Source of the DNA: Saprospiraceae bacterium
GTDB lineage: Bacteria; Bacteroidota; Bacteroidia; Chitinophagales; Saprospiraceae
DNA: 64,000 nucleotides
Assembly: GCA_016706365.1 (NCBI GenBank)
Contig: JADJJU010000023.1
Span: 1-64,000, forward strand
Reading direction: 5' to 3'
Shown one piece after another: positions 30,813 to 41,113 of the stretch; the stretch's first letter is position 1; the number at the start of each line of letters is the position of its first letter. The translations under genes and the position numbers were made by a program. The notes below the pieces were generated by a model, which was not told where the DNA came from, made no database searches, and saw only the letters and a list, made by a program, of their open reading frames with translations.

Positions 30813-33800
30813 TTAAGGAGTAGCAATGTACTCTTCAAATTTTTGCAAGTTGACAGGAGCTATTTTATTTTTAATGATCAGCTTGTTCAACTTAGCCAAA
30901 TGCTTGGTTTTCAGATTTGCAAAATCAGTTTTTGCCTTGTTGAATCTGTTTTCAATTAATTTTAAATTGTCCATTTCAGAACTGTTGAGCTTGTAGAAAC
31001 TGGACGCAACTTTTCCATACAATGTTCCCATCTTCTCTCTAAGCTGCGGTTCTGCAGTGTCCACATAATTATCTCCGGTTGTGATCACCATTGATTCCTT
31101 CAGAGTAGTGAATTCTTTGATGATCGGGTCTACAATTTTATTGGTAGCTGAAGATGGAAATTTTGTCTTTACTTCATTCGCTTTATTTACAATTTCATCC
31201 AGTTCATAGACTAAATAGGCCAAATCCTGATTCATGTCAAACAGCTTTTTAGTCAAATTGTCCAACTCCTTTCTATCTGCGAGACTCATTGGAGAAGCCG
31301 GATCATTTTCACTTCAAATTCTTGTGAAAAGGTATCATTACCTTTTTGAATAACAACTTTGTACTTTCCTGCGGGAACTCTTGGAGCGGTCATACTTCCG
31401 GCGCTGAAAGTTTTACCTCCGGCAACTTTTGGACTTTTGGTTCTGAAATTCCATTCAACAACATTGATTCCTTTTGACTTTCCGGGTGTAAGTTCTGAGA
31501 GCTTATTCCCCTGAAGATCCTGGATTTCCATGGTCATCTTACCAAAAGTGTGGCGCTTTTTCAAATAATAGGCAAACCTGGCAGATTTGCTGGGATTTGG
31601 TCCTACAAACTGTGTCTCTCCACTTGCTCCGCCAAATCCATTTTCTTCAATTACAGTGAGTGGATTCAGGTCAAAAAAGTGCAATTCTTTATTCAGCGTT
31701 GTCTCATTGATTTGACGAAGAGGACTGACGTCATCAATAATGATCACTCCACGACCATGGGTTGCCAAAATAATATCGTTGGTTCCTTTATGCTGCGCAA
31801 TGTGCATTACAGCTACGGCAGGCACATTATTGGTAAATTTCATCCAATTCTTGCCGCCATTCATTGTCACATATAAACCAAGCTCAGTCCCAAGGAACAG
31901 CAAATTTTCATTCACATAATCCTCTTTTAGCGATCTTGTGAATCCTTCTATTTCAGGTGTAATAATTGAAGTCCAGGTCGCACCAAAGTCTGTTGTTTTA
32001 TATGCATAAGGTTTCATATCTCCCATGGAATGTCCGTCAAAAACTGCATATGCACTTCCTTTCCGGAAATGGCTTGGTTCAATATGATAACACCAGGTGT
32101 TTTTTGGAAGCCCCGGTAATGTAGCACTCACATTTTTCCAGGTTTTACCTCCATCTTGAGTGACCTGCACCTGGCCATCATCAGTACCTACCCAGACAAT
32201 TTTTTCATCCAGTTCAGATTCTGCTATTGTAAAAATGGTGCAATGGTTTTCAGCCCCAGAATTATCCCTGGATAATCCTCCGGAAGATGCCTGATCTTGT
32301 TTTGCAGGATCATTAGTGGTCAAATCGGGTGAAATTTTCACCCAATTATCTCCCATGTCTTCAGATTTGTGTAAAAACTGACTTCCAACATAAATTCTGT
32401 CGGGTTTATTGGGACTGGTTGTGATGGAAGTATTCCAGTTGAATCTCAATTTTGGATCCCCTTCTACAGGAAGCGGTTGGATGGTTTTAACCTGCTGTCT
32501 GTCAACATCCAGTCGCCAGATATTGTCTGCACCCTGCATTTCAGAATAAACTATTTTCTTCGTAGGGTGCGGATATACTCTGAAGCCGTCACCAACACCC
32601 ACAGAATGCCAATCTCTTGCCTCGATTCCACCGGGAGAAGACGAAGGGCCGTACCATGATCCATTGTCCTGAAGACCACCATATATATTATAAGGTGTCT
32701 GATTATCTACCGTTACATGATAAAACTGTGAGACTGGAAGATTCTCAACCATTTCCATAGTGTTGCCTCCATCCCATGTCCTGTAGACTCCTCCATCTGT
32801 GCCCACATACATACGGTCTGAATTTTTGATGTCAAATGCGATATCATGAATATCCGCATGCATTGGTCCTAAATTTTTAAAAGTCTTTCCGCCATCTCTC
32901 GAAATAGAGCCAAATAAACCACCTTTTACAACTACTTCAGGGTTTTTTGGATCAACAACAATTCGCGAGAAGTAAAAAGGTCGAACCACCAAACCAAAAT
33001 CATTGGAAAGTAATTTCCACGATATTCCGGCATCATCACTACGGTAAAGACCTTTATCTTTATTCTGTTCAGATTCTACAACTGTGTACAAAATATTGGG
33101 ATTTGAGGGAGCCACGGCAATACCCATTCTTCCAAGCTGACCTGCAGGTAAACCATTATGAATTTTAGCCCAGGTTTTTCCTTCATCTGTGGATTTGTAT
33201 AAGGCACTGCTATGGCCACCTGAGGAAAATGACCAGGGTGTTCTTCTGAATTCCCAGAATGAGGCATATAAAGTTCCGGGATTGGAAGGATCAATGGCCA
33301 AATCAGCACAGCCGGTGGTCTTGTTTACATAAAGTATTTTATTCCATGTCTTTCCACCATCTGTGGTTTTGTAGACTCCGCGATCTTCACTGTCACTCCA
33401 GAGAGCACCCAAAACAGCGACATAAACTATGTCAGAATTTTTGGGGTGTACTATTATATTTCCGATTCTTTCGGAGTTTTCAAGTCCCATCTTCTGCCAG
33501 TTGGTTCCCCCGTCTCCTGAGCGATAGATACCGTTTCCTGCAGACACACTATTCCTGGTCCAGGTCTCTCCTGTACCCACCCATACAACTTTATCCGGTT
33601 GAGAGGGATCCAATACCACTGCTCCCACTGACTGGCAGTAATCATCAAAAATAGATTGAAACTTTGCTCCACCATCCACGCTTTTCCAGACTCCACCTCC
33701 TGCAGTACCTGCATAAATGATTCGATCATTCGAGGGATGAACTTCCAGATCTGAAATCCTTCCACTCATTAATGCAGGCCCAATTTGTCTGGCTTTCAAA

Positions 33801-33895
33801 TCACCGAATAACTCTTTTCCTTTCGTTACTGCCTCCTGGGCTTCGGAGCTGATGATGGTAAAAAATACAAAAAATGGTAAAATAATGTACTTCAT
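30813..33895 (-). pseudogene. VPS10/sortilin-like BNR-repeat protein, one frameshift
   Basis: A secreted protein of about 1030 residues. I chose ATG at 33895, which starts the signal peptide MKYIILPFFVFFTIISSEAQ; the upstream 22 codons add nothing signal-like. It has at least ten Asp-box motifs (SGDGGTNW, TTDGGKTW, STDEGKTW, SDDAGISW, SRDGGKTF, TQDGGKTW, TTDFGATW, TMNGGKNW), which form two beta-propellers as in the VPS10/sialidase-like family. A beta domain follows (about 31320-31560), then a helical C-terminal segment (30813-31289) that is in another frame: FEVK continues as NDPASPMSLADRKEL after a base shift near 31300. Homologous family members contain both parts. Substrate unknown; sometimes labelled glycosyl hydrolase without proof. 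Confidence 0.82.
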
Positions 33896-34188
33896 AAATT
33901 TCTGGTTCTTTTGTGAATTGAAAATTGATCCCCAAAGCTTTGAGGAGAAAGTGTAAATCAATGACCTATGGCAGTAGAGACATTTAGGTCTCCTAACTCG
34001 GATTCTTCTGTCAGTGTAAATATGGAGGCCATTGCAGAACTCTCCAACAATTCAACCCCTAAACCTGTACATGAATTCATATAATTTGACGGCTGTAAAT
34101 TGGCTTTTGCGTGGAATAAGACTCAGTATACTGCATCTCTACATCCACAGCGTTTATCCTGATTTCGAATGGATTGATGGCTGTTCCC

Positions 34189-34249
34189 TCATAACTCATA
34201 ACTCTTCCATCTCATCTCTTATCTCTTATATCTCATATCTCATATCTAC
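34189..34249. repeat. Pyrimidine-rich heptamer repeats
   Basis: Imperfect tandem ATCTCAT/CATAACT units lie directly past the stop of the LolA-like gene. The rest of 33962-34188 holds no gene that I can support. Confidence 0.6.
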
Positions 34250-34999
34250 TTACTCCTCAGGAAAAACAAATTCACTGTCCTCTACCGTCGGATTGAGTTC
34301 TATTTTGGAGATAACAATTGGTTGTGAACCCAGACCCTTAACACCCTGAGCCATGGAGAATGGGAAGAAAAGGCCATCCACTTCCTGATAATCACTCATT
34401 GTCACTTGAGAAACCATTCCTTTACCCTGGCCGGTTTTGATTTCATTTTCTATCATGATACGTATGAAATTTTCAGTGTCAAAGAAATAGTAGCTGATGT
34501 CATCCTGTAATTGACCTTCCACCATCACTGGTTTTTTAGTCAATTTTATTTTAAATGTCTCTGTTCCTTCAATTGATTCTTTGCCCAGAAGTTCGACTTG
34601 ATAGCCTTTGGCTTTGTAATTCAATAAGGGATCAGGAAAGTCAGTGGAAGTTGCTTTGAAAATTGCTGTGGTTTCTGCATCGCTTTTCTCCGCTTTCATT
34701 GACATGAAATTTGTGGACCAGAGAGTGGTACCGTCAAATACATTTTGTTTGATGGACATTCCCTGGAAATTGATATTGGTAGTCTGGCGACCATCTTTCA
34801 GAGAAATGATTGTCAATGGAATTTCCATTCCCTGTTGATTCACAGAAGCTGTCATTTTCATTCCTTTAAGGGCTTCCCATTTAGCTCTTCCTCCCGTATT
34901 TTCAACATATTTGTCAAGTATTTCCTGAACAGTCTGTGCATAGCTCATTCCTGAAATACTCAGGAATAATACCATTGTAACTAACTTAATTGCTTTCAT
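34250..34999 (-). CDS. LolA-like outer-membrane lipoprotein-sorting family protein
   Basis: A 249-residue secreted protein with signal peptide MKAIKLVTMVLFLSISGMSYA. The mature part begins QTVQEILDKYVENTGG, the N-terminal helix of LolA-like proteins in Bacteroidota. A series of long beta strands follows (KMTASVNQQGMEIPLTIIS, GYQVELLGKESIEGTETFKI), typical of the half-barrel that binds lipids. It closes with FPFSMAQGVKG and ISKIELNPTVEDSEFVFP, the ending that gives the protein its usual annotation as an outer membrane lipoprotein-sorting protein. Lipid or lipoprotein carrying is inferred from the fold. It appears to be a single transcription unit with a gap of about 350 bases to the next minus-strand gene. 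Confidence 0.78.
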   Translation of the reverse strand: MKAIKLVTMVLFLSISGMSYAQTVQEILDKYVENTGGRAKWEALKGMKMTASVNQQGMEIPLTIISLKDGRQTTNINFQGMSIKQNVFDGTTLWSTNFMSMKAEKSDAETTAIFKATSTDFPDPLLNYKAKGYQVELLGKESIEGTETFKIKLTKKPVMVEGQLQDDISYYFFDTENFIRIMIENEIKTGQGKGMVSQVTMSDYQEVDGLFFPFSMAQGVKGLGSQPIVISKIELNPTVEDSEFVFPEE

Positions 35000-35511
35000 G
35001 TTAAATTTTCTGTTTTCTGTTTTATAATGTGTGTAAAGATATTTTGAAGAAATGATATTGCTGTATTCATTGGTCTTAAATTCAACGGGCTCTGTCGAAT
35101 AACTCCGAAATTACGAGTTTTGGTACTGTGCTTACATGGGTTTTGGTGTTCACATTATGAAAGTCAATAAATCTTTCCGGCGCTGTGAAGTTTAGCAGTC
35201 CTATATCGTTTAATCAGAATGCGCAGCGTAGTCTCTCAAAGATTTTCCAAGCGAAATACACAAATGTAGCTTTCCGACGTCCGGTTGATATTTAAAACTA
35301 CTAATAAAAGTAGCTGCCAATTCTCTTCAAATTAATTGCCTATACATTCAAAATATATCCTACCTTCACGTAGGCAATTAAGATGCATAATTGAACTGTT
35401 TATACATCTGTATAATATGCATGTTAAAACCAATTCTGCTTTCCGGTTACGTAAGTTAAATTGTTAGGCAGTCAGATACTTTGGAAATGATTTGTATATG
35501 CAAATTGTAGC
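35000..35511. other. Intergenic region with a spaced inverted repeat
   Basis: No gene is seen. An 8-bp perfect inverted repeat, ATTGCCTA (35335-35342) and TAGGCAAT (35371-35378), is separated by 28 bases and lies about 130 bases before the CheB-CheR-kinase gene. It could be a binding site but nothing else supports this. Confidence 0.35.
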
Positions 35512-38500
35512 TTGAATTTATTTGAACGGAAAGAGACTCTAGTTAATGTGTCCTTTTATTTGCCTATTTATTTATTCAACATTGCATTATCCAAAATTCA
35601 TATCCCGTTGTCTGCCAATCCATCAAAAAGTAATAAAGACCCATACATCATAGCCATAGGCGCATCTGCCGGAGGAATGCAGGCAATACATTTCTTTTTG
35701 ATCATACTCCTGAAGACGGGGGTTTCATAGTGATCATACAGCACCTTTCCAAAGATCATAAAAGCTTTATGGCAGAGCTATTAGTCAAACACAGCAAGTT
35801 GCAAATTTGCGAAGTAACTAATGGAATGCATATGGAAAATAATCAGGTTTACCTGATGCCGGGTGGAAAAACATGACCATAAAAGATAGAATTTTATTTC
35901 TCTCTGACAGTAAGCCAAGGCAACCCAATTCAGCAATTGATATATTTTTTGATTCGCTGGCTGAAGATCAGGGCGTTAAAAGCATTGCTATCATTTTATC
36001 AGGGACAGGATCGGACGGCACAAAAGGAATTGCGGCAATCAAGAAAAATGGTGGATATGTCATCGTCCAAAATCCTGAAAGTGCAAAGTTTGATGGGATG
36101 CCCAGAAACGCTATTGAATCAGGTAATGCAGATGTAATTCTTCCCCTGAGTCAATACCCGAAGAGATTTTGCCTATCTCAAACGGGATCAGCTGGAAACT
36201 AATTTTTCAGGTGAGATCAATGAAAGTGATGAATCTTTACTGTTGGAAATTCTCAACCTGATACAAAAGTTTACGCCTCTGGATTTCACCGATTATAAAC
36301 GACCCACGATCATCAGGAGAATTGTCAACAGGATGGCGAGAAATAGCGTCAATTCATTGTCTGAATACATCGCATTTCTAAAATCTAATCATGAAGAAAT
36401 AGAGATACTTTCAAATGAATTTTTAATAAGTGTCACCAATTTTTTCAGAGATCCACAAGCTTTTGAAGTTATTAAAGACAAGGTACTTCCTGAGATTATT
36501 CAAAGTAAGCTGCAGGTGGATGCGCTCAAAGTATGGGTTGTGGGTTGTGCTACGGGTGAAGAAGCATATTCTTTAGCTATCTTAATTGTAGAACATCTTA
36601 CCGAACTCAGAAAAAATCTGGAGGTCAAAATTTTTGCAAGTGATATAGATAAGGCAGCATTGTTGACTGCATCCAGAGGGATTTATCCGGAAAGTATTAA
36701 AGAAGATGTTTCGGAAGAACGGCTTAAAATGTTTTTTACCAAAGAAGAAACCAAGTACAGGGTCAGAGATAACATCCGTAAGATGATTATTTTTGCTGAT
36801 CATGATATAGTGAAACAACCGCCATATGGTAAAATTGACCTTATCAGTTGTCGGAACCTGCTGATCTATATTAATCCATTACTTCAGAAGAAGATTCTCA
36901 GTTCACTTCATTTTTGTCTTAATCTGGGAGGCTATTTATTTTTAGGGCCAAGTGAAAGTTTGGGTGATTTGAAAAAGTCATTTAATGAAATCGATAAAAA
37001 ATGGAAGATATTTAAAAGTGTAGAAACTGTCAGTAATACAAGGGGAATTCCTTACAGTACTCCTGGTATAGAAAAGCAATGGAATTTACCTCCCAGGGCA
37101 ACCATGCCTCAGAGAAATATAATAAAGAAAAATCTGACTGATATCATACATCTTGCATTGATGCAGGAATCAGGTTATAAAGCGGGGATTTGCGTCAACG
37201 AGGACCTCATGATTATCCAGACATTTGGCAATTGTGAACAATACCTTTTACCTAAAATATTTAATTTTGATTTACTCGAAATGTTGCCGGATGAACTTGC
37301 TATAGCCGTATCAACATCTTTGCGAAAGGCTTTAAAAGAGAATAAGAGAGTAATTCTCAATAATATTACATTCAAAAGAAATGAATTGTCCCACTCGGTA
37401 GATATTTTGATCAAACCATGTTTCAATGAAGTCAATTCAGATCAAAATGTTACCCTGATTTTACTGGATGATAAGCAAGCAGGTGATGTAGTGCAGGATG
37501 AATCGGATGATTTCAATCTGGAAAAATACACCCTTCAGTATCTGGATGACCTGAGGTTGGAAAATACTGAATTCAAACAAAGACTCCGGGATATGCAGGA
37601 TGCTCTGGAGCTTGCAAATGATAATCTCTCATCTTACAATGAAGAACTTATTTCCAGTAATGAAGAAATGCAGAGTACGAATGAAGAGCTACAATCTTTG
37701 AATGAAGAGTTGCAAACTGTCAACACTGAATATCAGTTGAAAATCAGGGAGCTGGCAGAATTGAACGATGACTTGAATAATTATTTCAAAGGAACTATTC
37801 ATGGTCAGATCTATGTGGATAAGAATTTAATTGTAAGGAAATTCACGCCTTCAGCTATCAAACAAATCAATTTAAAAGAAAGTGATATAGGGCGGGCATT
37901 GAGTGATATTTCAACTAACATCAAATTTTCTACATTAATAGAAGATATTCAAAATGTAGTTTTAGGTGGAGCGAGCTCTGAAAAAGAAGTGCAAACTCAG
38001 GATGGCAAATGGTATCAAATGATGATCACACCATACGTCAGGCAACAAAATAATCTGACTGACGGTGCGATAATTACATTCAGTGATATTACTGAATTGA
38101 AAAGAGTTCAGACACGACTTTCCAAAGTCAACGCCGATCACGATACCTTCATTTACTCCGCATCACATGACCTTTTAGGACCGCTTGGAAATATGGAGTT
38201 TCTGTTTAGCCAGGTGAAAGAAAAAGTAACTAAGAGTGATGATGAGACAGCACAATTAACGGAGATGATGGATACATCCATCACTCAGCTGAAATCTACA
38301 ATAACAGAGCTTTCAGATATTGCCAAGATTGAAAGTGAGATGGATGCTCATGAGGATATTGATTTAAAAATATTATTGGAAGAAGTCACATCAAGTATAA
38401 AAGATTTAATTCTGAAGAATAAGGCGGTAATTGTTACCGACCTTAAAGCACGGCTGATTCCATTCTCAAAGAAGAATTTGAGAAGCATTTTACTGAATAT

Positions 38501-38788
38501 TATTTCCAATGCTATTAAGTATAAATCTCCGGACCGCGATCCTGAAATCAACATAAGTTCTGAACAGGTAGATGATTATTTTATTCTGAGGATCGCTGAC
38601 AATGGACTGGACTGGATGCGAATATGATTCATGATATATTCTCTAAATTCCGGCGCAGACACGATCATGTTGAAGGAAGTGGAATTGGTTTATTTCTGAC
38701 CAAAAAAATTATCACTAATGCAGGGGGTGAAATTGAGGTAGAAAGTGAGATGGGGAAGGGCTCTGTTTTCAAAGTTTATTTCAAGTAA
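35512..38788 (+). pseudogene. CheB-CheR-PAS-histidine kinase hybrid, several frameshifts
   Basis: A hybrid signalling protein of about 1080 residues. CheB methylesterase domain (35640-36180): catalytic Ser in YIIAIGASAGGMQ, His in IQHLSKDHKSF, Asp in ILSGTGSDGTKGIAA. CheR methyltransferase domain (36243-37010): NEFLISVTNFFRDPQAF, the SAM motif VVGCATGEEAYSLAI and DLISCRNLLIYIN. A coiled coil rich in NEELQS repeats (37600-37760) precedes a PAS domain and then the kinase, with His box YSASHDLLGPLGNM, N box LLNIISNAIKYKS, and G boxes split by a frameshift: DNGL near 38605, then GSGIGLFLTKKI. Frame changes lie near 35695, 35870, 36150-36200 and 38610. There is no receiver domain. The 5' start is uncertain. 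Confidence 0.8.
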
Positions 38789-39200
38789 TGAGCTTAGAAT
38801 TCTTTGAATTCAGAAACCATTGAACTCCAAATTTATCTGTAAACTGGACAATTAGGCCACCCTCATGATTCCTGGTTGGATTTACTTTTTTATTTCGGGG
38901 TTTAAGTTGAGAATGTAGTGACAGAAGCGTTTCTTCATCAGGGCAAGGTAGTAATAGTGAAATTGTATTTCCTTTTATGAGACCTGTATCTGGTGCCATA
39001 TCCGTTGCCATCAAATGCATAAGATTGGTTTTTAGTGAGGCAAGTAATATGCAGTTCTTCATTTTCTCAGGCATGCTCTCCGTCAATGGTGATTCTCCAA
39101 TTGTCTGAAAATTCAATTCTCCTCCAAGGCAAGATTGATAGAAAGTCATTGCTTCTCTGCAATTACCATTAAAAGTCAAATACGGCACAAGTCGATTCAT
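38781..39200 (-). CDS. VOC family protein (PhnB-like)
   Basis: A 139-residue member of the vicinal oxygen chelate superfamily, PhnB/glyoxalase-like group. It starts RLVPYLTFNGNCREAMTFYQ and has the helix YQSCLGGELNFQTIGESP, then a second half (GNTISLLLPCPDEETLLSLH) ending GGLIVQFTDKFGVQWFLN. This is the standard order of the fold. Metal-binding residues of true glyoxalases are not clear, so no reaction can be assigned. The 3' end overlaps the convergent kinase gene by eight bases, and the start is back-to-back with the AraC-type regulator 110 bases away. Confidence 0.85.
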   Translation of the reverse strand: MNRLVPYLTFNGNCREAMTFYQSCLGGELNFQTIGESPLTESMPEKMKNCILLASLKTNLMHLMATDMAPDTGLIKGNTISLLLPCPDEETLLSLHSQLKPRNKKVNPTRNHEGGLIVQFTDKFGVQWFLNSKNSKLIT

Positions 39201-39275
39201 ATTACAGTTCTTTTCAGTGCAAAGATCAGACTAAAAGGAAAGAAAATTCAGGTGCAATAACGGCATTTCAAGGGG

Positions 39276-39306
39276 TTGATTACGCCATATTTATTTTGTA
39301 CGTTTG
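39276..39306 (+). promoter_or_regulatory. Bacteroidota-type promoter of the AraC gene
   Basis: A TTG (-33 element, consensus TTTG) is followed after 20 bases by TACGTTTG (39299-39306), which fits the TAnnTTTG -7 consensus. Transcription would begin about where the ATG at 39311 lies, so the message may be leaderless. Confidence 0.5.
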
Positions 39307-39310
39307 CAAG

Positions 39311-40351
39311 ATGAAACACGTATCCATCCTCGTTCCGGAATCTGCAGTAATGGAGGCTGTAGCGGATCCTCACTATATGTTTAGTGCGGTTAATCAATTC
39401 ATGCAAGCTTCCGGAAAACCCCCGCTTTTCAAAGTAGAACTGGTAGGTCAGAGCAAGGATGTTTATTTTCAAAATGGATTATTTTCAGTTCATACCGAGA
39501 AATTGCTGGACGAAGTGAGTAAGACAGATCTTATAGTAATTCCTGCTTTATTCGGTGACATGCAGTCGGCAGTTTTAAAAAATAAGGATGCCATTCCCTG
39601 GATCCAAAAGCATCATCACAAAGGTGCTGAACTTGCTTCACTTTGTGTAGGAGCTTTTCTCCTGGCTTCGACTGGTTTGCTGAATGGAAAAAAGTGCTCC
39701 ACACACTGGGCTTTTTATTCTGAATTCAAAGAAACTTTCCCCGAAGTTGACCTGGTGGATGGCAGTATCATTACTGAGGAAAATGGGATTTACTCCAGCG
39801 GAGGCGCCCAATCTTACTGGAACTTGCTGCTTTATCTGGTTGAAAAATATGTTGATCGGAATACTGCGATTCTGGCTGCAAAATATTTTGCCATAGATAT
39901 AGACAGAGATTCTCAATCTGCTTTTGCGATGTTCAAAGGCCAAAAGGATCACAATGATGAGGAAGTCAAAATCACACAGGATTTTATTGAAGCGAATTAT
40001 GCTGATAGAATAACTGTGGATCAGCTGGCAGATATGGTAGCTATTAGCAGAAGAAGTTTTGAAAGAAGATTCAAACAAGCAACAAATAATACCATCCTTG
40101 AATATATTCAAAGAGTCAAAATTGAAGCAGCAAAACGTAGTTTTAAGCTACCCGTAAAAAATATCAACGAGGTTATGTATGATGTTGGATATACAGACAC
40201 TAAAGCCTTCCGAACTGTGTTCAGAAAAATTACCGGACTCACTCCGATAGAATACAGGAACAAATATTATAAAACGGGATTACTGGCAGTTAATTGGAAA
40301 TTGCTTATCTATCAGAAGAGTATAAATATATATTTATTATCAAGTATTTAG
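39311..40351 (+). CDS. GlxA-type transcription regulator (DJ-1/PfpI domain plus AraC HTH)
   Basis: A 346-residue regulator from ATG at 39311, chosen because MKHVSILVPES starts the domain directly. The N-terminal part (about 1-185) is a DJ-1/PfpI amidotransferase-like domain with the nucleophile-elbow Cys in ASLCVGAFLLASTG and the conserved TTHW-like CSTHWAFYSEF. The C-terminal part (about 220-325) has two AraC helix-turn-helix motifs: ITVDQLADMVAISRRSFERR and NEVMYDVGYTDTKAFRTVFR, then TGLTPIEYRNKY. Such regulators often respond to small amines or aldehydes. A decayed copy of its 3' end lies at 47883-48000, linking this gene to duplication of the cassette array that starts 262 bases downstream. 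Confidence 0.9.
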   Translation: MKHVSILVPESAVMEAVADPHYMFSAVNQFMQASGKPPLFKVELVGQSKDVYFQNGLFSVHTEKLLDEVSKTDLIVIPALFGDMQSAVLKNKDAIPWIQKHHHKGAELASLCVGAFLLASTGLLNGKKCSTHWAFYSEFKETFPEVDLVDGSIITEENGIYSSGGAQSYWNLLLYLVEKYVDRNTAILAAKYFAIDIDRDSQSAFAMFKGQKDHNDEEVKITQDFIEANYADRITVDQLADMVAISRRSFERRFKQATNNTILEYIQRVKIEAAKRSFKLPVKNINEVMYDVGYTDTKAFRTVFRKITGLTPIEYRNKYYKTGLLAVNWKLLIYQKSINIYLLSSI

Positions 40352-40612
40352 GCTTCAAATATTTTTTGTTTATACCAGTTTTTGTTAAAAAAGTATTGTT
40401 ATTTCTTGACAAAAGTATAAATTGTGGTGTAGTCAGCTGGCCGCAAATTGTTTTTTAAATATTTCCCCGCCGCACATTTTTTCATAAAGTATTGATATAT
40501 ATTTTGTTATGATAGCAAGGCTACATTATTTTCTTATTAGTGATTAGATCGCCCAAATGTTAAGAGTTGGATCTTTTGAATTTTGTACAGACTAATACAA
40601 AACTCTTTTTTT

Positions 40613-41107
40613 ATGAAAAATTTCCTATTTTTTCTCATGCTTTTCCCTCTTGGAATTTCCGCCCAGAGTCTTGACAATTGGGTCATTGGTTCAGGGGGAG
40701 AATCTTCAGTCAATTCCGGAATTCAACTTTCATGGACACTCGGAGAACCCAATACTGCCACGATCAACAAGAATGGTCACATGTACACAGAGGGCTTCCA
40801 ACAATCTTATTTAGAAGTTTTAGAATTAAATCCCTTTCAGCCTGCATTAAATACTCTAAAAATTCGGGTTTTTCCGAATCCAAGTTCTGATCATGTTCAG
40901 GTCAATTTTCGCGATAAATTACCCAGAGATTTTGATCTGCGACTCTTAGACTCTAAGGGTAAATTGCTACAATTCCAACAATATCATAGTGCAAGTGAAG
41001 TCTCAATTAATCTGGAAGGTCTGCCTGCAGCAGTTTATTTGATTTCCATACAAATAAATGAGCAGGTTCCATCTTTGCCTCATTCTTTTCAAATTATCAA
41101 ACACTAA
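40613..41107 (+). CDS. Cassette 1 protein A1: short T9SS-sorted surface protein
   Basis: A 164-residue secreted protein, first of four paralogues. Start at 40613 is set by the signal peptide MKNFLFFLMLFPLGISAQ. A short beta domain follows (SLDNWVIGSGGESSV, SWTLGEPNTATI, EGFQQSYLE), then the type A T9SS sorting domain from about residue 85: FPNPSSDHVQVNF, RDFDLRLLDSKGKLLQFQQ, INLEGLPAAVYLISIQ. T9SS would move it through the outer membrane and fix it to the cell surface. It has almost no cargo of its own, so it may serve as an anchor or partner for B1, whose start is six bases after its stop. Closest to A4 in sequence (shared GEPNTATINKN). Confidence 0.88.
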   Translation: MKNFLFFLMLFPLGISAQSLDNWVIGSGGESSVNSGIQLSWTLGEPNTATINKNGHMYTEGFQQSYLEVLELNPFQPALNTLKIRVFPNPSSDHVQVNFRDKLPRDFDLRLLDSKGKLLQFQQYHSASEVSINLEGLPAAVYLISIQINEQVPSLPHSFQIIKH

Positions 41108-41113
41108 CCATTC

